A stretch of DNA of 64,000 nt from Brachycybe producta (GCA_036925085.1 JAUPFP010000003.1:13518675-13582674), one strand, 5' to 3'. Numbered from the stretch's first letter, positions 36,411 to 49,524 are shown. Numbers and translations are program-made. The notes: a model not told the origin generated them from the sequence alone.

Positions 36411-38210
36411 TAGATGAAATTAACTCTATATGAATTAAAAATACATGTAAGTGAACAATATTCTAAAAGTGGTCTTACAAGAATCAAATAACAAACATTT
36501 TGTACATTTTCTGTGCAATATTTTAATGTATGGGCTCCCTCACAGAGGGAGGCACTTGTCCCCCCTGAAAAAATCATATCTAATTTTTAACTACTACTTT
36601 TTGGTTTTTAACTATTACTTGGCTGAGACACATCACAATCAAATTGTTTTTCATATATCTACAGCATATCCACGTCATTTCCTGTAATCATGGTTATATA
36701 TGTATAGTGGCACTTCTAGATTATTGCTCACAAAGGCTTTCATTAGAATAGACCTGCATTTTCCTACTTCCCTCTATATGTGTGTACATCTACCATTGTG
36801 TTTTGCCCCCTTTTACAAAAATTTCTGCAGGCACCCATGAGTGGAGCAAATACTCCAAAAAATAAGCAATTGCTTGCAAAGAAAATTGAGTTGGGTCAGC
36901 AGGAGTGTAGACTGAACTTTTATAAAACACATAATTTCCATACTAGAAAATGACTAAATGTTTTTTTAGATTTAATCTATAAGGTCTGTTGTAGTCAAAA
37001 CTTTGCAGACAGTCATTTTGTCTCAGATGAAATGAGACTGCCAGCACACTAGATCAGTCATTTTAGCTGGGAAAAAAACATGGCAACTCTGTGTCAGCAA
37101 CACCATGTGAATGTCAGTTGAGCTGGATTTGGCCAGCCAGCCAGCACATGCCCAGAACAGTCTGTCTGATAACTCATTCAGACAAAATGAAGTGCAAGGG
37201 ACTGTCATGGCTTTTACCAATCCTGACTGACATGAACGTTGTCTCAGACAAAATGACTAATGCAGTGTGCGTCACCTCGTTGGATACAATGTATTCACCA
37301 TAATTTTACTCTGTTCAAAACAGTTTTTGTTTGACTAAGGCTGATTAAGTCATTATTGTCAGTAAATTCATGGATAGACTTTCATTTTTAGAAATCTAAA
37401 TTGGCATTGTTTGGTGACTCATAAAAGTCACTTTACTTTTAAGATTTTTATAACATAAATGACTTATTTTTAATTTTAAAAATTATTTTGGCAATCGTTA
37501 CGTAAGTCTTCACGATATTTTGACAAGAAATTTCTGGAGGTAATGGTCTCTTTAAAAAGTAACACTTGTGATCAAGTGATGGAAAAAAATTTTCATCGTA
37601 AAAAGAAGAGTACAAATGATTTTTTTTGTAAATTTTACCGTCCTAGGATGGGCTACACTACTAGTTAGTAAATAATAGAAAAATGTTAGTAAGTTTTTAT
37701 TGTTACGTTACAGGAAGCTATAAATTTACAAACAAACAATGAAAACTATAAAGTAATGACCAGTGTTGGGGAGTATTTTAAATACATATATTTAAAATAC
37801 TATTTTAAACACTTCTTTTGTATTTAGTATTTGTATTTGAAATACATCCATTAAATAATGTATTTGTAATTTGAAATTACTTTTTATTTATATTAATTTA
37901 GTATTTTAATTACAACAAAATACTACTTAAAAATTGTTAATTTCAAAAAAATATTTTTTTACTTTGGCAAAACTTTGACAAAGTTAAGTCGGAATGCCTT
38001 CATTACATTGAAGAAAACCGAATGTTAGACATCCAAGTCTTGCATCAGTTTCCAAGCATCAAGGTTGAATGCAACTAAATTTACCTTCATCGGCTCCTGT
38101 TGAAAGGTTGTTCTCAAATGCAGCTTTGACAGTAATTCCAAGAAGAAATAGAGATTAAGTGACAAATGCTTCCGACAGTTATTACTAAGCAAGACATACG
38201 ATGAAGTAAA
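36411..38210. other. Gene-free 5' flank of the B1 unit
   Basis: 36830-36950 (GGAGCAAATACTCC.. and TTGAGTTGGGTCAGCAGGAG) recurs upstream of B3 (51260) and B4 (56730), so it belongs to the duplicated unit. 37012-37261 is a possible MITE with ends AGTCATTTTGTCTCAGA and TCTCAGACAAAATGACT. 37630-37665 has CCGTCCTAGGATGG, shared with 58120. No gene seen. Confidence 0.45.
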
Positions 38211-38214
38211 TATT

Positions 38215-38888
38215 TGTAACACCCAGTAACTCCCGATCCCGCCAAAACCATAGCCTGGGGGGTAAACAACTCCTGCTTGTCCCTCCCTCCTCTCTGACTC
38301 ATATCGAAGTGGCGGATTGATACTCTTAGAACCGTGGTCACTTGGACCTGGTTACACCTCGTAGGTGTACACAGGTCCAAGGTATAAAAGGACCGTGTTC
38401 CTCTTTGTTCGTCGTCCTTACTTGCTCAACTTTTGTATTACGAAGATTTCTATATCCGTACCACATCATGGGCCCGAAGACGCACTTTTAATATAACAAT
38501 TCATTCTTGTAATCTTGATGTTTCTGAGCAAGAATGAATAAAGCATTACAATGAGAAACTGCGTTGTCTATCTGTCTGGAAACTAATCCTTCTCTAGGCA
38601 AGCCGGAGACATCACAAGGCAAGGCGACATACAGATCCTGGAGGAGCTAAAACATCTTCTGGTAACAACAGGAAGATGTACATCAGCGTCGACCAGGAGA
38701 GATGGTCATCATCCTTCTGCGAAGACTACACTCCTGCACAGATGGATGATCACAATCGATCTTCATCCGACTATTTCTGTAACTCGAATCTTCTTCGTGC
38801 AGTCACCGCGTGATCAGAAGAAGCAACGAGTTATGGAAAACATCATCATAAGTTGGTAAAATTATACGGTCAACGTCAAAAGCTCACA
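38215..38888 (+). mobile_element. Solo LTR, TGTAAC family, best copy
   Basis: A 674-bp element from TGTAACACCCAGTAACTCCC to AAAGCTCACA with a 4-bp target duplication TATT (38211-38214 and 38889-38892). A TATA box (GGTATAAAAGG near 38380) and GAATAAAGC (near 38535) are in the expected LTR order. It lies within an AT-rich repeat. Confidence 0.8.
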
Positions 38889-39499
38889 TATTTTAGTATT
38901 TTAAATAATTTTTTGAAAGTATTTTGTATTTCGTATTTTAAATCAAAGTAAAACTTTGTATTTTGTATTTTAATTTAAATACATTTTCATGAAGCTATTT
39001 TGAATTTTATTTAAAATATTTTTTAAAAGTATTTTCCCCCAACACTATTAATGACACTTGTAGTTATTTTTTGACACAAGTAAACGCATTTGTAAAAAAG
39101 ATCAATTTTGAATTCCCGCTACTTTCCTCCACTCAAATAGCAGATTTTATGTTCAACTTGAAATATCTCTCACAAAATTGTAGAGGAACACAGCAGACCA
39201 GTGGTAGAGGGCCTTGTCTTCAACCAAGTTTCAACTCGGCATAGCTGCCGCCACCAGTTGGCTTGCCACTAAACGAATACAACACTAACGATACTTTAAT
39301 TAATTACCCTTTAACCATACAGATTATTTCATTTTGCTTTATTGAGAATTTCAGTACAATTTCAAAAAGGAAACCTTAAGACTAGAATATCAACTTGAAC
39401 CACCTGAGCATGGGGGTCCCTCTGCTAAGAGGGTCTTAAGTTAAAGTTTAAATGCCACTAATTGTCCTGAGTTGATTTTCAACCTTTTTTTTCTATCTT

Positions 39500-39790
39500 T
39501 CAGTAGAGCAAAATGAAGAGACTAGAAAGTGTTTTTTTCAAACTAGAAGAGTAGCTCAATTACTAGAAGGTATTTTTCATACTGATATCTTTCAAAATGA
39601 ACTTTTTTTAATAATCCAAAAATTTAAAAAAAATTTATTGCCTGCTTAAAGTTGTTTCATTTTCAAACTCACATCAATAGCTTATTTTCAAAAATATCAA
39701 ACATGAAAATACTCACAAGTGATTGAATTACCTCTTCTAGTTTCTAAAACACATTCAAGTTTCTCTTTATTTTGCACTTTAAAGAGACAG
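39500..39790. repeat. CTAGAAG hairpin 3' of B2, both arms
   Basis: Left arm 39500-39605 (TCTTTCAGTAGAGC..CAAACTAGAAGAGTAGCTC..) and right arm 39690-39790 (ATGAAAATACTCAC..CCTCTTCTAGTTTCTAAAACAC) form a complete inverted repeat. This is the fullest gene-associated member of the family. Confidence 0.7.
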
Positions 39791-39956
39791 AGTAATCAGA
39801 GTTTGAGATGCACCGTTTACAACTTAAACCCACCTTAAAATAGTTTAGAATTTGAATAGTTTTTTTTTAGTCAGGAAATGTATTTTGCAGTTAATCTCAG
39901 ATTAATTAAAAATGATTAAAATAATAAACTACGACAGAAATAACCGTAATTTTTTT

Positions 39957-42900
39957 TTAGTAACAACACGGGGGTTGGCTAATTTCATACAAACTTGCCT
40001 TTGAAGATATAGTGTTTGCAACTGCTGTAGCCTCTACACTATAATCCGGGCCATTTTTAGGATAAGCAACAAATATTACTTTAAGAAAAAAAAATGAAGT
40101 CAATTATTTGCAACAAAATGAAAAAAATAAAAGTTTAAATTACCTTGAGAAGTTCCAGTGGGATCACACAAATAGCAAACCACAATATGGTTGTCATTTT
40201 TTTTACAGTGGACATTCTGTAATTGAGTAGCTGTAAATAAATAAAAATATATGCAAAGAATTATTTAGTAGGGCTCGAATTTTTATGTAATATTATGCAA
40301 ATTTTCTATATCAGTGGCCCAAAAAGTTAATTGTGAATTAATCATCATCATCAGCATTAGAACAACTGCAATTATGCTTTTTCTAATCAAAAAGGCTGGT
40401 TAGAGGCTAGTTTTCTGGTTACAATCAATTGTCAAGTAGACAGTTCTCGCCATTCAAAAGATGGTTGATGGTCCCCATCGCCTACTCTCCCCTTAGAGTC
40501 AGCCATCACTCTAAAATTGGTAAGTGCGTTTATATTTTTAAAAAATATTTCAAAATTGCTAATTTCTAACTCTTATGTTATCCATTCAAATGCTCGTAAA
40601 AATACCTAAAAATAATTTAAAAAAAAAAACAGAAAAAAATCAGCAAGTACGCCAATGTGTTGGCTTCACTATGGTTTAATTGTGTTTTTTTTTTTAAATT
40701 ATTTTTACGTATTTTTACTAGCATTTTAATGGATGTATTTTTTTTTTTGGTTTGCGAGCGCGTACTCAATGGAGTTTAACATAAGAGTTAGAAATTGGCG
40801 ATTTGAAAATGGTTTTTAAAAACAGAACCGCACTTACCAATTTTTTGTCATTCTATCACTCGATCAGCTTATATTTAAAGTGCACATTGCACTTTGAACC
40901 ATCAAAATTGGACAACTTTAAATATGAAAAATAAACATATTGCCACCGCGACTGTGTATTTTAAAAATTAACGTTTCTTCTTTAACATTGGGTCTATGGG
41001 CTCAATAATAGAAAAACGATGCTAGCGCTCTTTGCGGAGATTTTTCGAAGTAATTTTGCGATGTGGCCTTCATAATAAAAATACACTTTTGTCTTGTGCG
41101 ACCACCCTAAGCCTAAATTCGCTATTGTTCGCATTCAATATGATAACTTTCTTTTGAACTTTATCACCAATGCATTTTTTAATAACTTACGGGTTTCATC
41201 AAATGCAAATAAACAAGTTCCATTGCTGAGTAACTGACTTGTTGAAAAAACACTGGACTCGGTGACACCATTGCTGTCAAAACAAACAGAAACAAAAAAA
41301 AACAACAATTTACATAAGATCATACAAAAAATTGAAATCTAAAAATAGATCCATACATTATTAATACCAGAGTGATAATATTATAAGCTCTCGTTATCTT
41401 CATGCGGCATTACAGAATAGCGAGGTCAAAATGACCTCAAAGCAGGCACCTTGAACCGCAAAGCAATGCATTGCTTGCTGCTAAATGCTAACTGTTGCTG
41501 TGATGTCAATTTAACATAACTGTGCTGTATTGCAGCATGCATTAGTCGCATGACGATAATAAGATACGAGAGAATTTTCGAAAATTTAAAAAAAAAAGTT
41601 TTTTCCAAAAAAAAAATAAAACCGGTGCCAAAACGACCGGCGCTGGCCGCATTTTTTGCCGCCATGCCCAGTACATCCCTGGCAGAAAGTTTATAATACA
41701 TGTATAACATGCTCTCTTTATGTTGAAAATTTCAGGTAAAATCCATTGAGTGTAACTCGACTTATAACCTATTTCTGGGGTACTAGGAGACTGCCAGTTT
41801 TCAGGGGCCTCAAATAGTTCAAATTTAAACAAATAATTTGAAATAAATATGTAAAAAGTACATTTTTCGGTTCAAGTTTTGTTTTGGGAACTACAGGAGT
41901 GTAATTTTTCTTTTAATTTGTTGAAAACTACGTTATTTAAGGTACCGTACTCCTATAACGGCGGATTCTGGACAGGTCATTCCAGGATTCGTCAAAATTT
42001 AATAGATAAACACTAAACAGGTCGCACAAGTATAGAGGAAGCTGTGTACAAAATTTCAGCTCTCTAGGTTATGGGGAAGTTGGTTAAAATATTAGAAATA
42101 ATACACAAGTCCACACAAACCAGACAATGGTCAAGTTAACTTAAATAAAAACTCATAAAAAAAAAGCAACTTGAGTAGCAAACCAATTGAACTTCAATAA
42201 AATTATGGCAAAAAAAAAACTTACATTTTTGACAGGAACAGAAGGGCGCTATTTGTACCATTGTTATATGCAAACACACGGTAACAAGTATAACTGACAG
42301 GGCTGTTAATCAGGTACGAAATATAAAACGAACCATTAACCTAAAAATAGTAATGAATCAATTAGAATTAGAAACACAAGAAAACAAAACAAAATTGGCG
42401 AGTGAGAAATTCGCAAAAAAAAAAAAAACAGTGGGAGAAAAATCCAGCAAGTGCAGGACATACTGAAAAACGCGTGCAAAAGTTAGAATTTCCATGGAAA
42501 TCTATGGCTTTTTAACATTTTTTTTTAGCCTATTTTAACACGTGAGAGGCCCGCGCCCCACAAGCCACTTTGAAAGCCATTTCCATTTAGGAGGGCCATG
42601 ATTATGTCACACGTGCCAACTCGTTGCACGTGCAGAGATACACGCGTTTGAATTTCGTTAATAAAGTCTACTTTTTCTACATATCTGGAATTTTTCTGTG
42701 TGCGCACTTTTTTTCACAGAACCAAAATGAACAGATCGCATAATTTGCATTCTTTGAGAGATTTCTTTCAATTCGCATAAAACGCACAATTTAAAAAAAA
42801 AAAAAAAAAAAAAAACAATTTGCACATTTGCATAAAAGTCTTTTCATTAATAACAATTAAAAAAATCAATATTGTGCTCCAAACCTTATAAAATGATTCA

Positions 42901-43142
42901 ATTTAACATGGAACATGGCTACCAAATTGGAAACTTGTCAAAGTGTTGGAGCAGAAGAAGTTTTGAAATTTAAATTTTGAAAAATATTTTCAGTTATATT
43001 GGAAAAATATAAAATTAATACTTGCACTATTGTAGGCCTCTTGAGTTGTCGGTGTCATGCATTCGAGGGCTGAACCTTGATGTTGCGAATACGTCGAACC
43101 GGACAAAATGCCAATAAGTCCCAACATTTTGTGGAAAAACAT
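39957..43142 (-). CDS. Secreted Cys-containing protein, subfamily B copy 2 (B2)
   Basis: Exons 43142-43026, 42340-42225, 41273-41191, 40230-40144 and 40078-39957 join to an intact 174-aa frame. Signal peptide MFFHKMLGLIGILSGSTYSQ, then LECMTPTTQEAYNS. Exon 2: NGSFYISYLINSPVSYTCYR. Exon 3: NGTCLFAFDET. Exon 4: VHC..VCYLCDPTGTSQ. Exon 5 begins VIFVAYPKNGPDY and ends ISQPPCCY-stop. Eight cysteines, the most in the B group. Intron 1 donor GCAAGT; phases 0, 2, 1, 1. Introns carry fragments of a Tc1 end (41685-41770) and a dispersed repeat (41935-42100). The upstream inverted repeat begins 98 bp before the ATG. I take this as the reference B gene because it matches the family consensus best. Confidence 0.78.
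41685..41770. mobile_element. Tc1-like terminal fragment
   Basis: AGCATGTT.. complement and TTGAAAATTTCAGGTAAAATCC match the terminal region of the Tc1-like elements at 8.58 and 11.0 kb. Only the end is present. Confidence 0.6.
41935..42100. repeat. Dispersed repeat shared with 63640-63810
   Basis: GGTACCGTACTCCTATAACG..GACAGGTCATTCC..GGGGAAGTTGGTTAAAATATT reappears as the reverse complement near 63640-63810. Class unknown. Confidence 0.55.
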
Positions 43143-43239
43143 TATTAAGGAATGTTATAATCTGTCCAATACGTTTCCCAATGAAATACGCTCGTAGGAT
43201 ACGAATGAGACCCATACATAATAGGTCTATATATACACG

Positions 43240-43975
43240 GCTGTATCCATCTGAGACGATTCTATCTCGGATGACGCCGTATGGGCTGGAGTTGGAGGCT
43301 AACAATGACTATAGCAAGAAAAGCATCTTCAATTATAGCCGATTACAGGAATGCATGGAACAAAACAAAAAAGACAATACAAAAATATTAAACAGTGGCG
43401 TAGCTAGAGTTTGTGCCGCTCTGGGGGGTCCTTGAGTTTGCCGCCGCCCCTCCCTTTACGAAGAACACAACAAAAACACAATGGCATAACCAGGATTCTG
43501 GTCTGGGATGGGGGGCCAAACGATATTATCAATATCCAGGTGATTGAAATGGTTTATATAATTTTATATTAATTATGAAATTATTAAATAAACCAGTAAA
43601 CCCGGACTTAAAAACATAATTCTGGATTGCATAATACATTCTGCGAGTGCAGCGAGCAACAGAAATTTCATAATTTCTTCTTGGGCCATCTTAAAAGGGT
43701 TTTATAAAGCTCCTTCTACCATCCCGACAGAAGAAAAAAAAACTTTTCTTTTCGTTGGTGCCGCCCCCAAAAAAGTGCCGCCCCCCCCCATTCAAATCCA
43801 GTTTTTACCATTTGTAAATCTTTTTTTTGAGCTCCACTTCGCTCCAAATGCATCGGATTTGCGCTAATTACCCGCTAATTTCATTATTCTTTTTTTTTTC
43901 GCTACCTTTGTCATTGCTAGCCTCCACCTCCAACCTTCAGTGTTGTCCTAGTTAGAATCGCCCCAGATGGAACAT
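43240..43975. promoter_or_regulatory. Upstream inverted repeat of B2, interrupted
   Basis: Left arm 43240-43310 (GCTGTATCCATCTGAGACG..GGAGGCTAACAATGAC) pairs with right arm 43908-43975 (GTCATTGCTAGCCTCCACC..CCCAGATGGAACATCC). The arms are about 600 bp apart because hAT-like fragments (CAGTGGCGTAGCTAGAG at 43394) and C/G-rich pieces have inserted between them. Confidence 0.65.
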
Positions 43976-44166
43976 CCAATATGTACACGTCGAACATTAT
44001 TATTCTTAAGATACCGATAATTAATCGCATAAATAATGATGAATATCCACTAATGGTCGTAAAGCATATAATTGGAGCATACATTCCAATATAAACAGTA
44101 ACATCTTATTGTTACAGTTGTCAGTAATATAATAAAGGTCACCTCCATGACAGGGATGTCTATGTA

Positions 44167-44369
44167 ACAGGCAAGTGTGGCCAGCAGTAAAATGTTGTTG
44201 GTTGTTGGCCCAGCCCTTTTATGAGCATCATCAATTTCTAATTGGTTTGTTACTTGGTCTGATCTGTCAGATGCCCCGCCCTTTTCAATTTCTAATTGGT
44301 TGATATTTGGTCTGACGCTCATAAAAGGGCGGGACCAACAAAATTTTACTGCTGAGCACACTTGCCTGT
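44167..44369. mobile_element. Mutator-type MITE
   Basis: A 203-bp element with inverted ends ACAGGCAAGTGTG..GCAGTAAAAT and ATTTTACTGC..CACTTGCCTGT and a perfect 9-bp target duplication GTCTATGTA (44158-44166 and 44370-44378). It has internal inverted CAATTTCTAATTGG segments. The 9-bp duplication indicates a Mutator-like origin. Confidence 0.85.
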
Positions 44370-44379
44370 GTCTATGTAT

Positions 44380-45000
44380 TCCTTTTTTGTGGACCATTTG
44401 CATCAACAAAAGGAAGAATAACATCATCATGTACAGAGGGAACAATACACTAGTTTTGTCACACATACATAAGTCAAATGTTGACATTTACATATGGACC
44501 ATAATAAAATGAAAACGACTATGACATCACACAACCAGCTCCTGTCAACATAACATTTACATTTACAGGGGGACCAAAATAAAAAAAAGTTAATAATCCA
44601 CAAGGTTAACCAATATTTATGAGAATTGGTAATAAACAGTGATCATTTTTATCTCATTAGAGTAAACAATGACCAATGCATTATTGTGCCATATATGAAT
44701 GAATAACATTATACATAGTACATTTAGAAAAAAAAAAATCAATCATCAGCAACTAGATATGACTGATATTGTAAGGAATATTTGTACCTTTTTTCCAAAG
44801 ACACACACGGAAAAGAAAAATAGAAAATGAACAGAAAATTTATTTTCGTTTTTCTGTATTGCTGGTGGTTCACACATAGAATAGACACATCACTACATGG
44901 TTGACTATCGAAGACATCTTCTAAAGACTCCATGTGTTTCTTCACACAACAAAGATGAACACGGATGAAGACTCCTGAGGTGCAATTCAATTCAATTAAA
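44380..45000. other. Gene-free stretch of the B2/B3 spacer
   Basis: AT-rich, no gene or complete element recognised. Short frames on either strand have no recognisable domain. Confidence 0.4.
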
Positions 45001-45454
45001 TACACCTGCAATCAGCTCGAAAGCCATGTGGCAGAGAGGGATTGCTCCCAATCACGACTGATTGTCATTATTTAAAAATAAAACATCATCATGAAATTGA
45101 AATCGTCCTAACAAAGAACTATTCACAGGAAGAGAATTCCATAGTCTAATAACATTAGGAAGAAAAGACCAAAAATATGCATCAGTCCTAGCCATTAATT
45201 CTTTGAAAGTTTTTGAATGCCCAAATCTACCTTTACGAGGATTTCTAGTTAGTAAACCATTAAGCAGGGTAATGTTATCACAATCATGGGTCTCAAGAAA
45301 AAGGACGTTCAGTAATCGAAGAGGACAAAATACAGAGGTGTACCCCCCCAAACCAAATGTGAGTATTTGACGTAGATCTATGTTGTATTTTGATGTTTCA
45401 CTCACATATGTGCGACACTGGTAAGGACAGTTAGGAGATGCCACACCCCCAGAC
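45001..45454 (-). mobile_element. LINE 3' end with reverse-transcriptase tail
   Basis: The minus-strand frame 45444-45052 contains LLNGLLTRN and FLPNVIRLWNSLP, the usual C-terminal tail of CR1/jockey-type LINE reverse transcriptases. It is followed by a (TTGAA)n-like 3' tail at 44985-45000. Only the last ~130 codons are present, a typical 5' truncation. Confidence 0.75.
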
Positions 45455-45504
45455 TAGCATTCTGGGGGATCAATTATAATAAATTAATAAATAATTATTA
45501 TTAT

Positions 45505-46030
45505 ACTAGTGGGGTAACCCGTCATAAATGACGGGAGGAAAATTCACAGGCAATTGTGCCCAGCATTAGAATTTCTTTTCCTCCGCCCTTTTATGACGTC
45601 AGACCAAGTAACAAACTAATTAGAAATTGGAGACATTCATAAAAGGGCTGAGCAAAAGAAATTCTAATGCTGGGCACAATTGCCTGTGATAAATTCTAAT
45701 TTAATTTTGCTACTATTATTTCCTCCCCTTTTTATATTTGAAAGAGAAAATGAGATTTTCATTTTTTTTCTGGTGTGCGCATGCGCGTCGTTTTTTTTTT
45801 TACTCCTTTCATTTCAATTTCAGTCACCCCCTCACACTTTTTCCCCCTCCCCGTTTCTCTCCCCCCTTCTACACTTTCCAACTTTCCCCCCCTCTCAAAT
45901 TTAATATCATGGGGTTCTTGGATGGGGGGGGGGGGAGAGTGTGCAACATATAGTTGACCTTGAGAAAAAAAGCGGTTCATTTATACATTTAAATTTATAT
46001 AAATTCCGACGTGCTTCAAGGTTTGTACAG
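45505..46030 (+). repeat. R1 repeat containing a Mutator-type MITE
   Basis: Starts ACTAGTGGGGTAACCCGTC and runs to AATTCCGACGTGCTTCAAGG. A 142-bp MITE (45546-45687) sits inside, beginning ACAGGCAATTGTGCCCAGC, with imperfect 9-bp flanks (GGAAAATTC and GATAAATTC). A reverse R1 fragment follows at 46160-46245. Confidence 0.75.
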
Positions 46031-46469
46031 CACTCAATATTTTCAGATTATTAACTGAATAACTTGCAACCGACATTGTTTGTTTGCCCTTTACAGGGCT
46101 CTGTAGAACACATAAGTCTGTCTGTCTATAACGCTGTACAAACAAGGCCAAAACGTTTAAGCACATCGGAATTCACTTATTTACTTAAATTTAAATGAAC
46201 CGCGTTTTTCTCATGGTCAACTTTATGTTGCACTCTCCAGATCCATGCCCTAAAACAATTTGTCCTAAAACCATTTACTTTATTTTTTACTCTTCTGAAA
46301 ACAGCATAAAAACCATAAAAAAAGTAGTTCAGAAGTTTAATAGTTTTTTTAGTCAGGAGAATAAACACAGAATTAATAAAAATATACATATTTTGCTGTT
46401 TAAACTCGGATTAATTAAACACAAAAAGTTAAAAAAAAAATACAACAAAATTAACCGTGGTTTTGGTTT

Positions 46470-46855
46470 TTAATAACAACATGGCGGTTGGCTAATTTTA
46501 TACAAACTTGCATTTGGAGATATAGAGTGTGCAAGTGCTGTCACCTCAGCATTATAATCCGGGCCAGTTGTAAGATAAGCAACAAATATTACTTCGAGAA
46601 AATAACAAAGAAATCAGTCAATTATTTTGCAACAAAGCGAAAAATAAAAGTTTAAATTACTTTGAGAAGTTCTAGTGGGATCACACAAATAGCAAACCAC
46701 AATATCATTGTTATAGACTTTATAGTAGACATTCTGTACTTGCGTAGCTGTTAATAAAAAAAAATATGCAATGAATTATTACTAGTGCACAGATTCTTAT
46801 GCAAAATATTATGCAAATGCTTCTAAATGTGGTCCAAATGGGCCAATTGTGAAGT

Positions 46856-46888
<33 letters not shown>

Positions 46889-49182
46889 TAGAAAAATTGC
46901 AATAAGGCTTTTTCTAATCGAAAAAACTGGTTAGAGGCTAGATGTCTGATTACTATCAGTTGTTAACGAGAGTTCTAGCCTTTAACCATAATTGTTGGTT
47001 GATTTAAACAGGCATTGTTACTTCAAACATGGGCTCTTGAGCCACAAATTGAGAAACATTTTGTTTGATATTTTGCATAAAAATCCGAGCCCTAATTACA
47101 AATGGGCAGAATTTTGCCATTTTTTGATTAACTTACGGGTGTTATCAAATGTATATAAACAAGTTCCATTTCTCAGTAACTGATTTGTTGCAAAAGCCAT
47201 GGACTGAGTCACACCATTGCTGTCAAACCAAAGAAAAAGAAACAGAAACTGACATCATTACATACTTAACTTCAGAGAGTTGCCTGAATAGCAATAAAAA
47301 TGAATTAACAGCGAACCTGAGAAGATTGTGCCCAGCATTAGAATTTCTTTTCCTCCGCCCTTTTATGACGTCAGACCAAGTAACAAACCAATTAGAAATT
47401 GATGACGTTCATAAAAGGGCTGAGCAAAAGAAATTCTAATGCTGGGCACAATTGCCCGTGATAAATTCTAGCTTAATTTTGCTACTATTATCCCCTCCTC
47501 TTTATTATATTTGAAAGAGAAAATGAGTTTTTCATTTTCTCTGGTGTGCGCATGCGCGTCGTTTGTTCCTTTTTTACTCCTTTCATTTCAATTTCAGTTT
47601 CTCCCTTCCCCTTTTTTCCCCTCCACGTTTCACTCTCTGTCCCCCCACTACACTTTCCAACCTTTTCCCCTCTCCAATTTAATATCATGGGGTTCTTGGA
47701 TGGGGAATGTGCAACATATAGTTGACCATGAGAAAAAAAAAGCGTTTTATTTTATTCATTTAAATTTATATAAATTCCGACATGCTTCAAAGTTTTTTGT
47801 CCTTGTTTGTACAGCATTAGATCACACACAGACGGCGCTTAATAATTGTACATGGTCAATGTCCCAAACCACAGTCTAGTGATATATGTAAAGCATTATA
47901 TGTGGGAAGGGGTGACCATCAAAGGATTGTTTTCCGAGGGTTATACCACAATGGAATGCTCTTCCGAAACAGGCTATTGATGATGTCATTAATGGATTAT
48001 GAGTTTAAATTTTCATGACTGCATTTATGTTTTTTTTTTATATTTGCAATGCAGATTATTTTTTGTAGTCATATATTGACAATGCACCTTGCAGCACCCC
48101 TCCCTCTGTCCTACTCCAACCGGCTGCTTGTAGAATATTAATTGTAATTGTAACAGTTATTTTTTTGGTGACCTGTTTTGGACAATTAATAAACCAACAA
48201 CAAACAATATTTGTGATCTCTTGGCCATCTGGTCACAGTAACTGGAGCAGTGATTTCATTAAGTTATTTGCACTGAAATTTCCATTACAATTAAAAATTG
48301 CAAACTCTATCAAGAAGTTAAAATTAAATTTTTTTTTAAAAAAAGAGCAACTTGATCTAATTGAACTTTAATAAAAAATGATGGCAAAGAAAACTTACAT
48401 TTTTGACAACAGCATAAGGGCTCCATCTGTACCATTGTTATACGCAAACGCACGGTAACAAGTATAACTAACAGGGCTGTTAATCAGGTACGGAACATAA
48501 TACGAACCATTGATCTAAAAATAGTAATGAATAAATAAGAATTAGAAACACAAGAAAATCCAACAAAATTAAAAAGGCTCACGCCTCTCAATAAGTGAAA
48601 TGACTAAATTAAAGGAGGGAGAAATTTATAAAAAAAAGTGAAAAAAAAAACCCAGGACGTGCCAAAAAACGCGTGCTTAAGCCTGTTTTAAAACGTGTAG
48701 GCCCTGCACGTGCAGAGAGATACACGTGTTTTTTTCTGAATAGCAAGCATGTACTGCGGCAATTAAAAATAACCTATAAGCCTTGTTTCTACTGGGTTGA
48801 AAAGTTGAACTTTTTGAAAATTTCAACTGGTGAAAAATAGAAGAAACGTGACCTACGGCCAATCACTACCTACTAATCGTTACCCCACTAGTAATATTAA
48901 TAAAAATCAATGTTTTGCCCCACCTAATAAAATAATTCAATTTCACATGAAACATGGCTATCAAATTTGAAACTTTAAACGAGTTGGACGACAAAAGGTT
49001 ACAAATTTGAATTTTGGAAGCCATGAAGAGCCAGTCAAATATTGATAAAATATGAAATTGATACTTGCCTTGTTGTAGTCTTCTTGGGTTGTCGGATTCA
49101 AACATTCCAGGGTTGAATCTTGATGTTGTGGATACGAACCCAACAAAATGCCAATAAGTCCCAAAATTGTCTGGGAAACCAT
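46470..49182 (-). CDS. Secreted Cys-containing protein, subfamily B copy 3 (B3)
   Basis: Exons 49182-49069, 48514-48399, 47219-47137, 46747-46661 and 46591-46470 give an intact 173-aa frame. Signal peptide MVSQTILGLIGILLGSYPQ, then LECLNPTTQEDYNK. Exon 2 has TCYRAFAYNNGT, exon 3 NGTCLYTF, exon 4 VCYLCDPTRTSQ (Tyr replaces the first exon-4 Cys of B2). It ends ISQPPCCY-stop. GCAAGT donor in intron 1, phases 0, 2, 1, 1. Intron 2 has absorbed an R1 repeat with a MITE (47325-47810) and a LINE tail (47925-48002). TATA-like ATATATATAC and the inverted repeat lie upstream (49272-49524). Function unrecognised. Confidence 0.75.
47325..47810 (+). repeat. R1 repeat with MITE in intron 2 of B3
   Basis: The MITE hairpin (GTGCCCAGCATTAGAATTTC.. 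at 47326-47457) is followed by the R1 body: GCGCATGCGCGTCG, the pyrimidine block, ATCATGGGGTTCTTGGATGG and AAATTCCGACATGCTTCAA. Confidence 0.75.
47925..48002 (+). mobile_element. LINE reverse-transcriptase tail
   Basis: The plus strand reads FPRVIPQWNALPKQAIDDV..GL-stop, a LINE C-terminal tail of a different family from 45001-45454. A 3' untranslated stretch appears to continue to about 48210. Confidence 0.65.
48780..48893. mobile_element. Half of a CCTTGTTTCYACTG MITE
   Basis: Matches the left half of the complete elements at 57856-58047 and 61211-61436 (TTGAACTTTTTGAAAATTTC, then AACTGGTGAAAAAT). The right half is missing; a 20-bp R1 start fragment (reverse) follows. Confidence 0.65.
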
Positions 49183-49271
49183 TTTTAAACACTGTTATAA
49201 TCTGTGTCCCAATAAATAGGATACAAAATCAGACCCATATATATACAGTATATAATATAGCCTATGTAGGG

Positions 49272-49524
49272 TTGTGTCCAGTTGAGACGATTCTATCTCG
49301 GACGACGCCATGGGTCGGAGGTGGAGGCTAACAGTGACATTGGAGGTAGGAAAAAAGCATAATATAACAAAAAAAAACCATATGCAAGTGTGGCAGATTA
49401 CAAAAGCAGAAGAGAGCGCTAACAGGATTTACATTTTAACCATTTTAACTTTGTGTCACTGCTAGCCTCTACCTTCAATCTCTGGTAACGTCCCAGTTAG
49501 AATCATCTCAGATAGAACACACCG
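49272..49524. promoter_or_regulatory. Upstream inverted repeat of B3
   Basis: Left arm 49272-49338 (TTGTGTCCAGTTGAGACG..GGAGGCTAACAGTGAC) pairs with right arm 49452-49524 (GTGTCACTGCTAGCCTCTACC..CAGATAGAACACACC). It begins 90 bp upstream of the ATG. Confidence 0.7.

Noticed and set aside
44050..44487. 145-codon minus-strand frame
   Set aside because: It runs through the Mutator-type MITE (44167-44369), which has a clear target duplication, so the frame was assembled by insertion.
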